DNA of 43,497 nt from Legionella sp. (GTDB lineage: Bacteria; Pseudomonadota; Gammaproteobacteria; Legionellales; Legionellaceae). Of this stretch, positions 19,205-27,272 are shown piece after piece. How positions within the stretch are numbered: position 1 is the stretch's first letter; each line of letters starts with the position of its first letter. The translations under genes and the position numbers were made by a program. Under the pieces are notes generated by a model. It had not been told where the DNA came from and searched no databases. It saw only the letters and a list, made by a program, of their open reading frames with translations. The stretch is from assembly GCA_002786205.1 (NCBI GenBank), contig PEQM01000018.1, positions 1 through 43,497 of the forward strand, written 5' to 3'.

Positions 19205-19677
19205 TGAATAACAACATGATGGCGAATCTTTTTAAGCATCACCCTTCGCCTTTTATGCTCGCGCATCTTCAATCCGTTTTCTGTACTCTGGATGAAGATG
19301 CGCTTTCTGTTCGAATACAAGAGTTTCTTCGTTTTATTTATTTACAGTCTCTCAAAGATGGTGGTTTTATTCCAGTCACTGATGAAATTGATCAGATTTG
19401 GCATGAATATATTTTACAAACACGCGAATATCTGGCTTTATGCAATGATTTGCCACATGCCCAATTTGTACACCATCAGACAGCCACACTAGCAACCTAC
19501 ATTCAGACGCGCAATAGAAAAGAAGTGATTCAAGACATGCTGATGTGGATTCCCACCTATGTCGAAACATTCGGTAAATTTACTGAAAAAACGGCTCCGT
19601 ACTGGACGATTGTGCAATTTTTGCTAAAACATACCTCCTTAACCCTTTCGCAACTAAACTCTATTACATTTCGTTAG
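19204..19677 (+). CDS. Glycine-rich-domain-like protein of unknown function
   Basis: The 157-residue soluble protein resembles the conserved region of glycine-rich domain-containing proteins (GRDP/DUF1399-like). It has the pattern D60-E-I-D63-Q-I-W66-H67-E-Y-I-L-x-T-x-x-Y76-x-x-x-C80, then H90-H91, and a later Y-x-x-T/F-F-G at 119-124. In that family the D-x-x-W-H core is the most conserved part; D63, H67 and H90/H91 could bind a metal, which is inference. It has no signal peptide or membrane segment. It starts inside the stop codon of the preceding 33-residue ORF. No catalytic activity can be stated. Confidence 0.7.
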   Translation: MNNNMMANLFKHHPSPFMLAHLQSVFCTLDEDALSVRIQEFLRFIYLQSLKDGGFIPVTDEIDQIWHEYILQTREYLALCNDLPHAQFVHHQTATLATYIQTRNRKEVIQDMLMWIPTYVETFGKFTEKTAPYWTIVQFLLKHTSLTLSQLNSITFR

Positions 19678-20032
19678 TTGATTTTGACAAGCTTGGCAGG
19701 CAATTAACCCATAAAGCAATGGAGTGAGAGCGCATTTGATGTTTCTTTGGCGTTCAGGACAGCCAACGGGCTGTTGTTGCATAAATAAAAAATAGATGAA
19801 ATCAGGTCTATCGGTCTTTCCAAACGCCTTCCCAAAAACGTCTTGTGTTATTTTCACTTTTGACGTGCAATCCCTTTACTCCACGCAGAAAAGAATACAT
19901 TGTATCCCAGACTCGTTGTGGTATATTATTGTGCATACAGACAGTTCCATTAGTGGTTTTCCGACGGCAAATCGAACTGCACTATAAAAACTGCCTGCTT
20001 TTCAAGTAATTAAAGAAATTAGTTCACGCAAC
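19678..20032. other. Gene-free stretch containing an IS end fragment
   Basis: No coding gene is supported. The middle carries a 47-base piece (19773-19819) matching the outer end of the IS5-type remnant at 21002. Open frames across it on both strands include that IS end and are not genes. The sequence on either side of the fragment does not encode a recognisable transposase. Confidence 0.5.
19773..19819. mobile_element. Solo end fragment of an IS5-type element
   Basis: The segment starts GTTGTTGCATAAATAA and contains GATGAAATCAGGTCTATC. It matches 21002-21048 at 45 of 47 positions in the same orientation. The second copy flanks the C-terminal part of a transposase gene. Being in direct rather than inverted orientation, the two copies do not bracket one intact element, so this is a leftover from a separate insertion or rearrangement. 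Confidence 0.65.
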
Positions 20033-20848
20033 CTAGAGCATCTGTATGCCAGTTTCAGGCCATATCTGCGCAGGAGTCGAAATAGTTGAAGAGGTGTTGC
20101 ATTGAACATACTTAGGTTTAAATAAGCGAAATTGACAGTCAATTTTTTCTATTTCTTTTGCCATACCATGATTTTCAAACGCATCAGCAGAATATAACAC
20201 ACCAAATAGAACGGTAAGTACTCCGAAAATCTCACTTGCGCCCATAACTACGAAAGGGAGGCCAACTGGAGGGAACAGTGCCAAGCAGGTAATCATGGTA
20301 GCAAAAAATAGCAGAGCAACGAGGGTGATTAGTGCAATATTTAATGCCTGCATGTGTAAGTTAGGACTACCATGAATGTGTTTGGATAATTCTAAATATT
20401 CGTCTCGAGGTAGTTCGTTGTTGAACAAACGAAAAGTCCAATCTGCAATGACATATTTTTGTGACACAGGACATTCTTTCACATTCAACTCTTGCAGCAT
20501 TTTGAGCATTTTTTTAAGCTCAGATTGTGTTTGTTGTATCATGCTGACTGTATCTAAAGCAGCCTTATATACGGCTGCATCGTATTGTTTATTTAATTCA
20601 TCTTTAGTCATCCTATAAAGTGGCGTATCAAGACAGAATGGTCTTTGGTGGGTCATTAGCACATTGTGCGCATTTTTTTTATGCTTCTCGGCGATTGCTA
20701 GATCACGTGATAATCCATCAATGAGCATCTCCAACTGCTCGACTTTACCCTGATATCGCTTAACTTGTTCATTATCAGGCAGCTGTTGTATCAATTAAAG
20801 ATCTCTTTCATATTGTTGTTTTATGTCACGTTTAGTATTTGTAGTCAT
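20033..20848 (-). pseudogene. Two-helix membrane protein gene interrupted by an in-frame stop
   Basis: The main frame (20033-20794) encodes 253 residues. It has coiled-coil-prone helices at about 8-45 and 75-105, two adjacent membrane segments at about 150-172 and 178-202, and a soluble tail. I recognise no family. Its only start there is a TTG at 20794. In the same frame, an ATG at 20848 with GGAG upstream encodes MTTNTKRDIKQQYERDL and then a TAA (20795-20797) directly before that TTG. The simplest reading is a 270-codon gene with a nonsense mutation at codon 18, possibly rescued by reinitiation at TTG. It could be a host-directed protein, but no secretion signal is evident. Confidence 0.6.
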
Positions 20849-21001
20849 ACTATCTCCGTAAAAATCAAAATAAAATGTATGTTAGCTATTTTACTATAAA
20901 AGTTAATTAATTTAAAGACTAAATGGGTGATTATTGATCAAAAATTAAAAAAGGGGGGGATCATATCGGATATTAATACATATTTTGGGTTAAGAATGGG
21001 C

Positions 21002-21512
21002 GTTGTTGCATAAATAAGAAATAGATGAAATCAGGTCTATCAGTCTTTATTCAAGACACTTTAACTGACTCTGGCATTCCAAGTGATGTCATCCGATTTA
21101 ATACGCGCACACCTATCCCTCCTTCGGTTTTTTGTTGCGGAATTTTCCTGGCTTTCATACTAGGCCCGATGATTTTCTTATATCGCAACATACACAATTC
21201 GACTTGGCTTCGTAGCCCATAATCATTTTCTTTTTTCCATGCTATGTGGCCAACCTCTTCGAGTAAACAGATGTGTTCATCACGCTGGGTATCACCCTCT
21301 GGACTAATAACTGCGTCTGATGGGGGAGGAATAACAATGCTTGCGTCAGGCTGTTTATTCAAAATGGCGTTGGTGAGTTTAACGCTATCGTAGGCGCCAT
21401 CAGTCATAGCCTCGTTGATGGATGGTTGCCGCATGACAGGTTTTTCGTCATGTACAGAGAGGGTTTTAACAAGAGTATTGCAACGATGCGTTGAAGAAAG
21501 ACGTTTGCATGA
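21002..21512 (-). mobile_element. 3' remnant of an IS5-family insertion sequence
   Basis: The region holds the end of an IS with the terminal sequence at 21002-21048 and the C-terminal part of its transposase on the minus strand. The N-terminal half and the other end are missing. The remnant stops directly at the lspE stop codon (21513), so deletion or recombination trimmed it there without damaging lspE. Confidence 0.8.
21051..21512 (-). pseudogene. IS5-family DDE transposase, C-terminal fragment
   Basis: The readable frame has DDE transposase landmarks. VHDEKPVMRQPSINEAMTDGAYD carries the second catalytic Asp, followed by IVIPPPSDA. It ends with WKKENDYGLRSQVELCMLRYKKIIG (catalytic Glu) and ARKIPQQKTEGGIGVRVLNRMTSLGMPES. 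About half the usual protein is present. The first in-frame Met is at 21434, and homologous sequence seems to continue upstream of it towards 21512. It cannot encode a working enzyme. Confidence 0.8.
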
Positions 21513-22997
21513 TTAATGATGACTCGTAACTCTTAAAATTTCAGCCAAAGAGGTATCACCAGATAAGACGCGTTTAAACCCATCCTCTCGGATTCCAGGG
21601 ACTTTAGGTCTAATATAATTTTCCAGGAGTTGAATGTTGTCATTGCGATGAATCATTCCGCGTAATTCCTCGTCTATAGGGATAATTTCATAAATGCCCA
21701 TTCGTCCTCTGTACCCTAAATGATTGCATTGATCACAGCCTTTAGGTTCAAAAATATTAGAAATATCATGTTCAGGTTCGAGATTCATTAAAGTTTTTTC
21801 ATCTTCGCGCAATTCATGCGGTATTTTACAATAGGGGCATAATTTTCTAACCAGGCGTTGTGCAATCAGGCCAATGATACTTGAGGACATAAGAAAGGAT
21901 TCTACTCCCATATCGCGTAATCGGTTCAATGCTCCCAATGCGCTATTGGTATGCAAAGTAGATAAAACCAGGTGACCGGTTAAGCTTGCTTGTACAGCAA
22001 TTTCAGCGGTTTCAAGATCGCGAATTTCCCCAATCATTACCACATCCGGATCTTGACGTAAAATAGCCCGTAATCCCTTGGCAAAAGTCATTTGTACTTT
22101 AGTATTGACTTGTGTTTGTCCAATACCAGCCAAGTCGTATTCAATAGGGTCTTCTATAGTGAGTATGTTACGCGTGACCTGATTAAGCTCTGTAAGCATG
22201 GCATATAAAGAGGTGGTCTTACCCGATCCGGTGGGTCCTGTTACCAGAATAATGCCATGAGGCTCCTCAATCATTGTTCTTATGCTTTCAGCTGTGTTAG
22301 GGCGCATACCTAATAAATTCAGATCAAGTTGCGCAGCCTGTTTATCCAAAATTCTTAAAACTACACGCTCACCATGATTAGACGGTAGTGTAGAAACCCT
22401 GACATCAATATTATGTCCACCAATACGCAATGAAATACGACCATCCTGAGGGATTCTTTTTTCAGCAATATCCAATTTGGCCATGACTTTAACTCGAGAA
22501 ATTACTAATGGGGCAATCGCTCGTTGTATTTCAAGTACTTCCTGGAGTACACCATCAATTCGGTTGCGCACTAGTACTCTGTTTTCATAGGTTTCAATGT
22601 GGATGTCTGAAGCTTTGTATTTGATTGCTTGAGTAAATAGGGCATTTAATAGCCTAATAATGGGTGCATCATCTTGATTCTCTAGCAAATCTTCTGTTAT
22701 TGGCAATTGATTGGCTAGTAAAGACAAGTCGATGTCTTCTTCCATTCCCTCGGCTGCATCTAAGATAGATGCGCGAGATTGATAGATGTTGGCCAGATGA
22801 GATTGAAATAGCTCAGGAGAGACTTCTTCTGGCACTAATTCACATTGCAACACCCGTTCAACTTCAGAGAAAACATCGAAAGGGATGTTAGGTAGGTGGT
22901 AAATTAAGGCTTTATCCTCAAGAAACTCTCCTATGACCACTCCATTTTGTTTGGCAAAGCTGTAAGGCAATAGCTTTTTTTTATCGTCATTTTCCAT
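21513..22997 (-). CDS. lspE: Type II secretion ATPase LspE (GspE)
   Basis: GspE is the cytoplasmic ATPase that drives the type II secretion pseudopilus. From the ATG at 22997 it has 494 residues. It has an N-terminal domain that binds GspL, then Walker A GPTGSGKT (about 254-261), an Asp box, Walker B-type VVMIGEIRDLETAEIA, a HLVLSTLHTNSA His box, and the tetracysteine zinc site (CPYC ... CDQC). A longer frame from 23120 overlaps lspD and has no family match. The start is 2 bases after the lspD stop. In Legionella, lspD-lspE form a locus apart from lspFGHIJK. The C-terminus is complete despite the adjacent IS remnant. Confidence 0.96.
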   Translation of the reverse strand: MENDDKKKLLPYSFAKQNGVVIGEFLEDKALIYHLPNIPFDVFSEVERVLQCELVPEEVSPELFQSHLANIYQSRASILDAAEGMEEDIDLSLLANQLPITEDLLENQDDAPIIRLLNALFTQAIKYKASDIHIETYENRVLVRNRIDGVLQEVLEIQRAIAPLVISRVKVMAKLDIAEKRIPQDGRISLRIGGHNIDVRVSTLPSNHGERVVLRILDKQAAQLDLNLLGMRPNTAESIRTMIEEPHGIILVTGPTGSGKTTSLYAMLTELNQVTRNILTIEDPIEYDLAGIGQTQVNTKVQMTFAKGLRAILRQDPDVVMIGEIRDLETAEIAVQASLTGHLVLSTLHTNSALGALNRLRDMGVESFLMSSSIIGLIAQRLVRKLCPYCKIPHELREDEKTLMNLEPEHDISNIFEPKGCDQCNHLGYRGRMGIYEIIPIDEELRGMIHRNDNIQLLENYIRPKVPGIREDGFKRVLSGDTSLAEILRVTSHH

Positions 22998-22999
22998 AG

Positions 23000-25369
23000 T
23001 TATTTGGTCATTAATTCCGCTGGCGGTGCAATAAACGGCCTTGGGAGACTGGCTTGTGTTAAAGGGTCTACTACAGTTTGTTTGTCTGTTTGAACAAAGG
23101 CCTCTTGAGAGCGTACCCAATCGAGTTGGTATTGCCTTAAATCATTATATTTTTCGCCAGAAACCTGTAGGTTCTCTTGTTCATTGTGCAGGATAATGGG
23201 TTTAATAAATACCATAAGTACGCGTTTTTCTCTTGTGCGTAAATTACGTTGAAACAATCTGCCTATTCCTGGAATGTCTCCTAAAATAGGTAGACGGTTG
23301 TCGTCATTACCTATTCCATTTTGTGTCAAGCCACCTAAAACAATAATATCGCCGCTTTCAACATGGACAGATGTAACAATGCTGCTGATTTTAAAGGTGG
23401 GATTAGTGGACGAGTCTACAACGCTAGTCGGATCAATAGTATCATTGCCTTGATCAATTTGCATTTGAATTCCTTTGCCGAGCGTAATTTGTGGCCGGAC
23501 ATACAAATGAAGTGCCACATTCACTCGGCTGAATGTGGTATAGGGGCTTGCTGTGGTGGTGCCGCCAGCATTATTAGGGTAAGACGTAGAGGCGACGGAG
23601 ACTTGTTTACCCACTAGGATTTTAGCTTGTCTGTTATCCAGCACTACTACCGAAGGTGTTGACAAAATATTGGCTTTATGTTGTCTGGCCAGTGCATACA
23701 GTTGTGCTTGAAAATCTCCAGTACTGGTATGGCTGTTTAAAATAGCAAAACCAGGTCTGAAACTGGATACCTTGCCTGTTTGTTGGTTTGTTCCCCATTC
23801 TATGCCCAGGTTATTGGCAACGTCTTCATTGACTTCAGCAACAATGGCTTCAATCAATAATTGTGCAGGGCGGATGTCCAGTTTTTGAATGACATCGCGC
23901 AATATTCTGTTGATAGAAGCTGGTGCATTAAGAATAATGGAGTTGGTATTGGGTTCTGCAATAATCTGGATAGTTGGTTTTGTTGAGCCTTCATTTTGAG
24001 TGCTGGTTGCTGATGTATTTTCTGTTGCGTCAGAGCTTACTACTCCGGCTTGACTGCCTGTGTCTGCATTGGGATTATTGCTTTCATCAGCGATGCCAAC
24101 GATATTGGATGCGGGATTGGTGCTGTCTAGTGCAGGACGCGTAATTTTACCAATGGTAGTGCCTACATTACCGCTAAAATTGGCTTGAGCAATACCCGCC
24201 AGGATAGGAACCAGGTCTTCTGCTCTTAAAAAATGTAAATAAACAACCTGGGTATTGGCATTTAAGCCTTGAGAGTTCTTTTGATCGAGTTTTAAAATGA
24301 GCATGCCTATTCGTATACGATCGGTTTTGGTACCGCTAACTAAAATGGCATTGCTGCGATCATCAGAAGTGATATTAATCGGTGTTCTTCCTGTATTGAC
24401 CTGTGTTTTAACCAGGTCTTTCAGGGTGGTTGCTACATCCATAGCCAGTGCATTTTTTAAGGGCACCATATCAATATCGGAAGAAGAAGAGGTGTCAACT
24501 TGCTTGATGATATGGGCTAAACTTTTAATATTGTTTGCTCGGCCTGATAATATCAGCATATTGGATGGGGCATAGGATGAAATGCTGCTCCATTGAGGCA
24601 TAAGAGGTCTTAAAACAGGAACCAGTTGTTCTGCTGGCACATAATGGACTGGTACAACTGCAACCATCATATCATCACCTTGCGGTGGGTGTTTCATCTC
24701 ATTGAGTAAATCAGGAGATTGTGTTTTTGCATCCATATTGGGAATGATTTTGATGACTTTGCCGTTTGGAATGGCAGCATAGCCAGAGACTTGCAAAACA
24801 GATAAAAAGACCTGATAAAGCTCTTTATTGGTTATAGGAGAGGTCGAGATGATAGATATTTTGCCTTGCACTCGCGGGTCAATGATAAAGTTTTTTCCTG
24901 TTACGCGAGATACTTCTGCAATAACTGCTCTTATGTCCGCATTGCGTAAATTCCATAACTTGCTTTGTGTACTTTCATTTAGGTCCGGTGCGATATTTTC
25001 AGGCTCAGGAGAGGGGAGTGCCTGAAATGTTGAGCTTTTGGGAGAGGCAATAAAAGATTGGGATTCATTTTTAGATAATTGTTTTTTTAGGTCGCGTGCA
25101 GTTTGATATTCATTGATAGGACCAATTTGAACAAGATAGAGATGCTTGTCTGCCAGCTTTTTGATTTCTATAGTTTGGTTGGTTTGCAAAGAGAGTTCTT
25201 TTTGTCTTGATTGAGCATCTTTCTCCAGATTATAAGCCCCTGCCTGAAGAAAAAAAACGGTTGTGCCATTTTGATTGACTGTAGATATATTAATATCATT
25301 AGCGTAGGCTGCCAAAGACCCAACTAAGGTTAAAAGTAAAAGAGCTATCGAGCGCAATTTAAAAACCAT
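23000..25369 (-). CDS. lspD: Type II secretion outer-membrane secretin LspD (GspD)
   Basis: GspD forms the outer-membrane channel of type II secretion. The 789-residue protein has a signal peptide ending near AYA (residue 23), then an atypical SPOR-like domain at about 37-108. The N0 domain follows (LWNLRNADIRAVIAEVSRVTGKNF), then N1-N3 with low-complexity Ser/Thr/Asn-rich insertions near residues 400-465. The secretin core ends PILGDIPGIGRLFQRNLRTREKRVLMVFIKPIIL. The C-terminal tail lacks an obvious pilotin-binding S-domain. It is co-transcribed with lspE. Legionella type II secretion exports many degradative enzymes and supports infection. Confidence 0.95.
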   Translation of the reverse strand: MVFKLRSIALLLLTLVGSLAAYANDINISTVNQNGTTVFFLQAGAYNLEKDAQSRQKELSLQTNQTIEIKKLADKHLYLVQIGPINEYQTARDLKKQLSKNESQSFIASPKSSTFQALPSPEPENIAPDLNESTQSKLWNLRNADIRAVIAEVSRVTGKNFIIDPRVQGKISIISTSPITNKELYQVFLSVLQVSGYAAIPNGKVIKIIPNMDAKTQSPDLLNEMKHPPQGDDMMVAVVPVHYVPAEQLVPVLRPLMPQWSSISSYAPSNMLILSGRANNIKSLAHIIKQVDTSSSSDIDMVPLKNALAMDVATTLKDLVKTQVNTGRTPINITSDDRSNAILVSGTKTDRIRIGMLILKLDQKNSQGLNANTQVVYLHFLRAEDLVPILAGIAQANFSGNVGTTIGKITRPALDSTNPASNIVGIADESNNPNADTGSQAGVVSSDATENTSATSTQNEGSTKPTIQIIAEPNTNSIILNAPASINRILRDVIQKLDIRPAQLLIEAIVAEVNEDVANNLGIEWGTNQQTGKVSSFRPGFAILNSHTSTGDFQAQLYALARQHKANILSTPSVVVLDNRQAKILVGKQVSVASTSYPNNAGGTTTASPYTTFSRVNVALHLYVRPQITLGKGIQMQIDQGNDTIDPTSVVDSSTNPTFKISSIVTSVHVESGDIIVLGGLTQNGIGNDDNRLPILGDIPGIGRLFQRNLRTREKRVLMVFIKPIILHNEQENLQVSGEKYNDLRQYQLDWVRSQEAFVQTDKQTVVDPLTQASLPRPFIAPPAELMTK

Positions 25370-25550
25370 AAAGTCATGAAGAATACCATCATAACTAAAT
25401 TTATTCGCTTACAATAGCTTTTTAGTGATTTACTTTAAATTTTTTAACATTCAACAAGTTATAAGGGGGATTTATGATTAAATAATTGAAAAAGAGGATT
25501 TATTCTTTGCAATAAATTTTAAAAAAAGAATTAATTGATGCAATGAGAAC
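25370..25550. other. AT-rich gap between tRNA-Met and lspD
   Basis: This is the promoter region of lspD (minus strand) and the region after the tRNA. On the minus strand TTGTAA and TATGAT occur 15 bases apart shortly before lspD, a weak promoter candidate. The segment directly after the tRNA, at 25500-25550, is A/T-rich without a clear terminator hairpin. Confidence 0.35.
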
Positions 25551-25627
25551 TGGTGGCTATGGGTGGACTCGAACCACCGACCTCAGCATTATGAGTGCCG
25601 CGCTCTAACCGGCTGAGCTACATAGCC
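25551..25627 (-). tRNA. tRNA-Met (CAT), elongator type
   Basis: On the minus strand a complete cloverleaf of 77 bases includes an encoded CCA end. The acceptor stem pairs GGCTATG with CATAGCC. The D-loop reads TAGCTCAGCCGGTTAGAGC. The anticodon stem-loop is GCACTCATAATGC with anticodon CAT, and the T-loop is GTTCGAGTC. The acceptor and D-arm match the elongator Met pattern rather than initiator tRNA, which would have an unpaired first base. A CAT anticodon can also mark Ile tRNA after lysidine modification, but the closeness to E. coli metT-type sequence favours Met. Confidence 0.93.
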
Positions 25628-25639
25628 AAAAGATGCGTT

Positions 25640-25668
25640 ATTTTGTGCTTAAATCATTTTAATGTCAA
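25640..25668 (-). promoter_or_regulatory. Promoter for tRNA-Met
   Basis: On the minus strand a consensus -35 TTGACA (25663-25668) is followed after exactly 17 bases by CAAAAT (25640-25645), which matches four of six -10 positions. Transcription would start about 5 bases before the tRNA's first base. Confidence 0.65.
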
Positions 25669-25861
25669 GTATAAAATGCCATATATGATAAAAAAAATGA
25701 TTGTTTTCATTGGAATGAGGACAAGTAACTTAGTGGATAAATTTTGCCTAGGGCTGTATTTCATTTGTGATGGGAGTTGAAATCAAAATCAATTCACTGC
25801 GGTCTATTATTTTCTTGCCAGAAAAAAGTATCTTGAGTTACTTTGCTGCCTAAATTTATTA
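25669..25861. other. Gene-free stretch between htrA and the tRNA promoter
   Basis: Nothing coding is supported. A plus-strand open frame overlaps the tRNA complement and is a shadow. The sequence is AT-rich without a recognisable repeat. Confidence 0.4.
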
Positions 25862-25895
25862 CCTGGGTGTATTGATTATGGTCAGCACACCCAGG
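25862..25895 (-). terminator. Hairpin after htrA, probable transcription end
   Basis: A perfect 9-bp stem (CCTGGGTGT with ACACCCAGG) with a 16-base loop lies 7 bases after the htrA stop. The sequence after it on the minus strand is A/T-rich but lacks a T-run, so it may be a weak or processing-type end for miaB-rluD-pgeF-htrA. Confidence 0.45.
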
Positions 25896-25902
25896 CAATG
25901 AA

Positions 25903-27267
25903 TTAAATGATAAGAATGTACAAGGCTCCAGCACCACGTAATACTTGCACTAACAGCTGTTGCTTTTTCTGCTGGGCAATAAGTTGAAGTGATTTGACAT
26001 CCTTGACCGGGGATTTGTTAGCAGAAATAATAATATCACCAGGTCTTAGTCCAGCCCTCCAGCCTGCGCTGTTTTCAGATGCGCCAACTACCTGAACGCC
26101 TGTTACATTACCATGGGGTGGCGATTCTTGTTCAAAAGAGCGTAGTGCCAAACCATACAAAAAGGGATTATTAGATTGTAGTTTTTGTTCATGTGTTTTG
26201 GCATCAGTCACTACTGCGTTTAAAGTGAGTGGCTTATTATCGCGTTGCAATGTAATTTTTACATTGGTTCCTACTCTCAATAAGCTAATGGTTGTTTTAA
26301 CCTGAGTAGCTTGAGTTATTTTGGTGTCATTAATTTGAGTAATGATATCCCCAGCTTTTAGACCTGCAAATTCAGCTGGCGAATTAGGATTGACCTGGGA
26401 AACCAATGCACCTTGGAAATTTTCATTATACCCCATGGATTGCGCCAACTCAGGTGTCAGGTGTTGAACAAATATGCCCATCAAGCCTCTATGGATAGAG
26501 CCAAATTTTAATATTTGTTGAGCAACATCTTTCACCATATTAATAGGAATAGCAAATCCTATACCGACATTACCACCGTAAGGAGAAAGAATGGCTGTAT
26601 TAATACCGATAAGCTCTCCTTTGGTATTTACCAGCGCCCCGCCAGAATTTCCCGGATTAATCGCTGCGTCAGTTTGAATAAAATTTTCAACGCCTTCGAT
26701 ATTGAGGTCACTTCGTTTTAATGCGCTGACGATACCAAAAGTTGCTGATTGGCTATTGCCAAAACTGTTTAAACCAAAAGGGTTGCCTATGGCAACAACA
26801 AAATCACCGACCTCAAGCTTGTCCGAATCCCCAATGATTAAAGACTTCAGGTTTTTAGCGTCTATTTTTAGGACAGCTAAATCGGTTTCACTGTCGCCAC
26901 CGATTAAGCGTGCTTTTAATCGTCTGCCATCTTGCAGTGTAACAGTAATTAAATTGGCATTACGAATAACATGATCATTGGTAACAATAACCCCATTACC
27001 TGGATCGATAATAACGCCAGAACCAATGCTCTCAAATTTTCGACCTTTTTGGGGTATGCGAGGCGGTTTGTCATTGTCTTCTTCTTCAGAGGCTGCTCCA
27101 GGATTAGTGTCAGGTAAATAGCCTTGTACAGCGACATTGACGATAGCGGGCATGATGTCTTTTAAAACAGGTGCAAGACTTGGGAGCGGTTGATGCGAAA
27201 CAGCAAGGGCACTTTGACTAAACAAAAAAAATAACGAAAAAAGAAAGGGTAAGACACGAGCGTTCAT
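25903..27267 (-). CDS. htrA: Periplasmic serine protease/chaperone, DegP/DegQ (HtrA) family
   Basis: HtrA proteins degrade or hold misfolded proteins in the periplasm. The 454-residue precursor has a signal peptide ending near ALA (residue 22). The catalytic triad is H99 (VIVTNDHV), D129 (DLAVLKID) and S208 (NPGNSGGAL). Two PDZ domains follow (about 255-345 and 365-450), and the C-terminus is LYILII. The Q-loop insertion is short, more like DegQ than DegP; Legionella annotations use both names. It follows pgeF after 5 bases and is probably part of the miaB operon as well as having its own regulation. Confidence 0.93.
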   Translation of the reverse strand: MNARVLPFLFSLFFLFSQSALAVSHQPLPSLAPVLKDIMPAIVNVAVQGYLPDTNPGAASEEEDNDKPPRIPQKGRKFESIGSGVIIDPGNGVIVTNDHVIRNANLITVTLQDGRRLKARLIGGDSETDLAVLKIDAKNLKSLIIGDSDKLEVGDFVVAIGNPFGLNSFGNSQSATFGIVSALKRSDLNIEGVENFIQTDAAINPGNSGGALVNTKGELIGINTAILSPYGGNVGIGFAIPINMVKDVAQQILKFGSIHRGLMGIFVQHLTPELAQSMGYNENFQGALVSQVNPNSPAEFAGLKAGDIITQINDTKITQATQVKTTISLLRVGTNVKITLQRDNKPLTLNAVVTDAKTHEQKLQSNNPFLYGLALRSFEQESPPHGNVTGVQVVGASENSAGWRAGLRPGDIIISANKSPVKDVKSLQLIAQQKKQQLLVQVLRGAGALYILII

Positions 27268-27272
27268 AATAT

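Noticed and set aside
19654..19987. Two overlapping open frames on opposite strands near the first IS end
   Set aside because: Both include the 47-base IS end and lack transposase motifs, so they are read-through of IS debris.
23000..23120. Longer start for lspE overlapping lspD
   Set aside because: The extra 41 residues come from the out-of-frame end of lspD, and the ATG at 22997 follows the lspD stop by 2 bases with the expected GspE N-terminus.
23900..24130. Possible repeat or CRISPR-like array within lspD
   Set aside because: It is a Ser/Thr/Asn-rich insertion in the secretin domains without regular spacer units; no CRISPR array was seen anywhere in the window.
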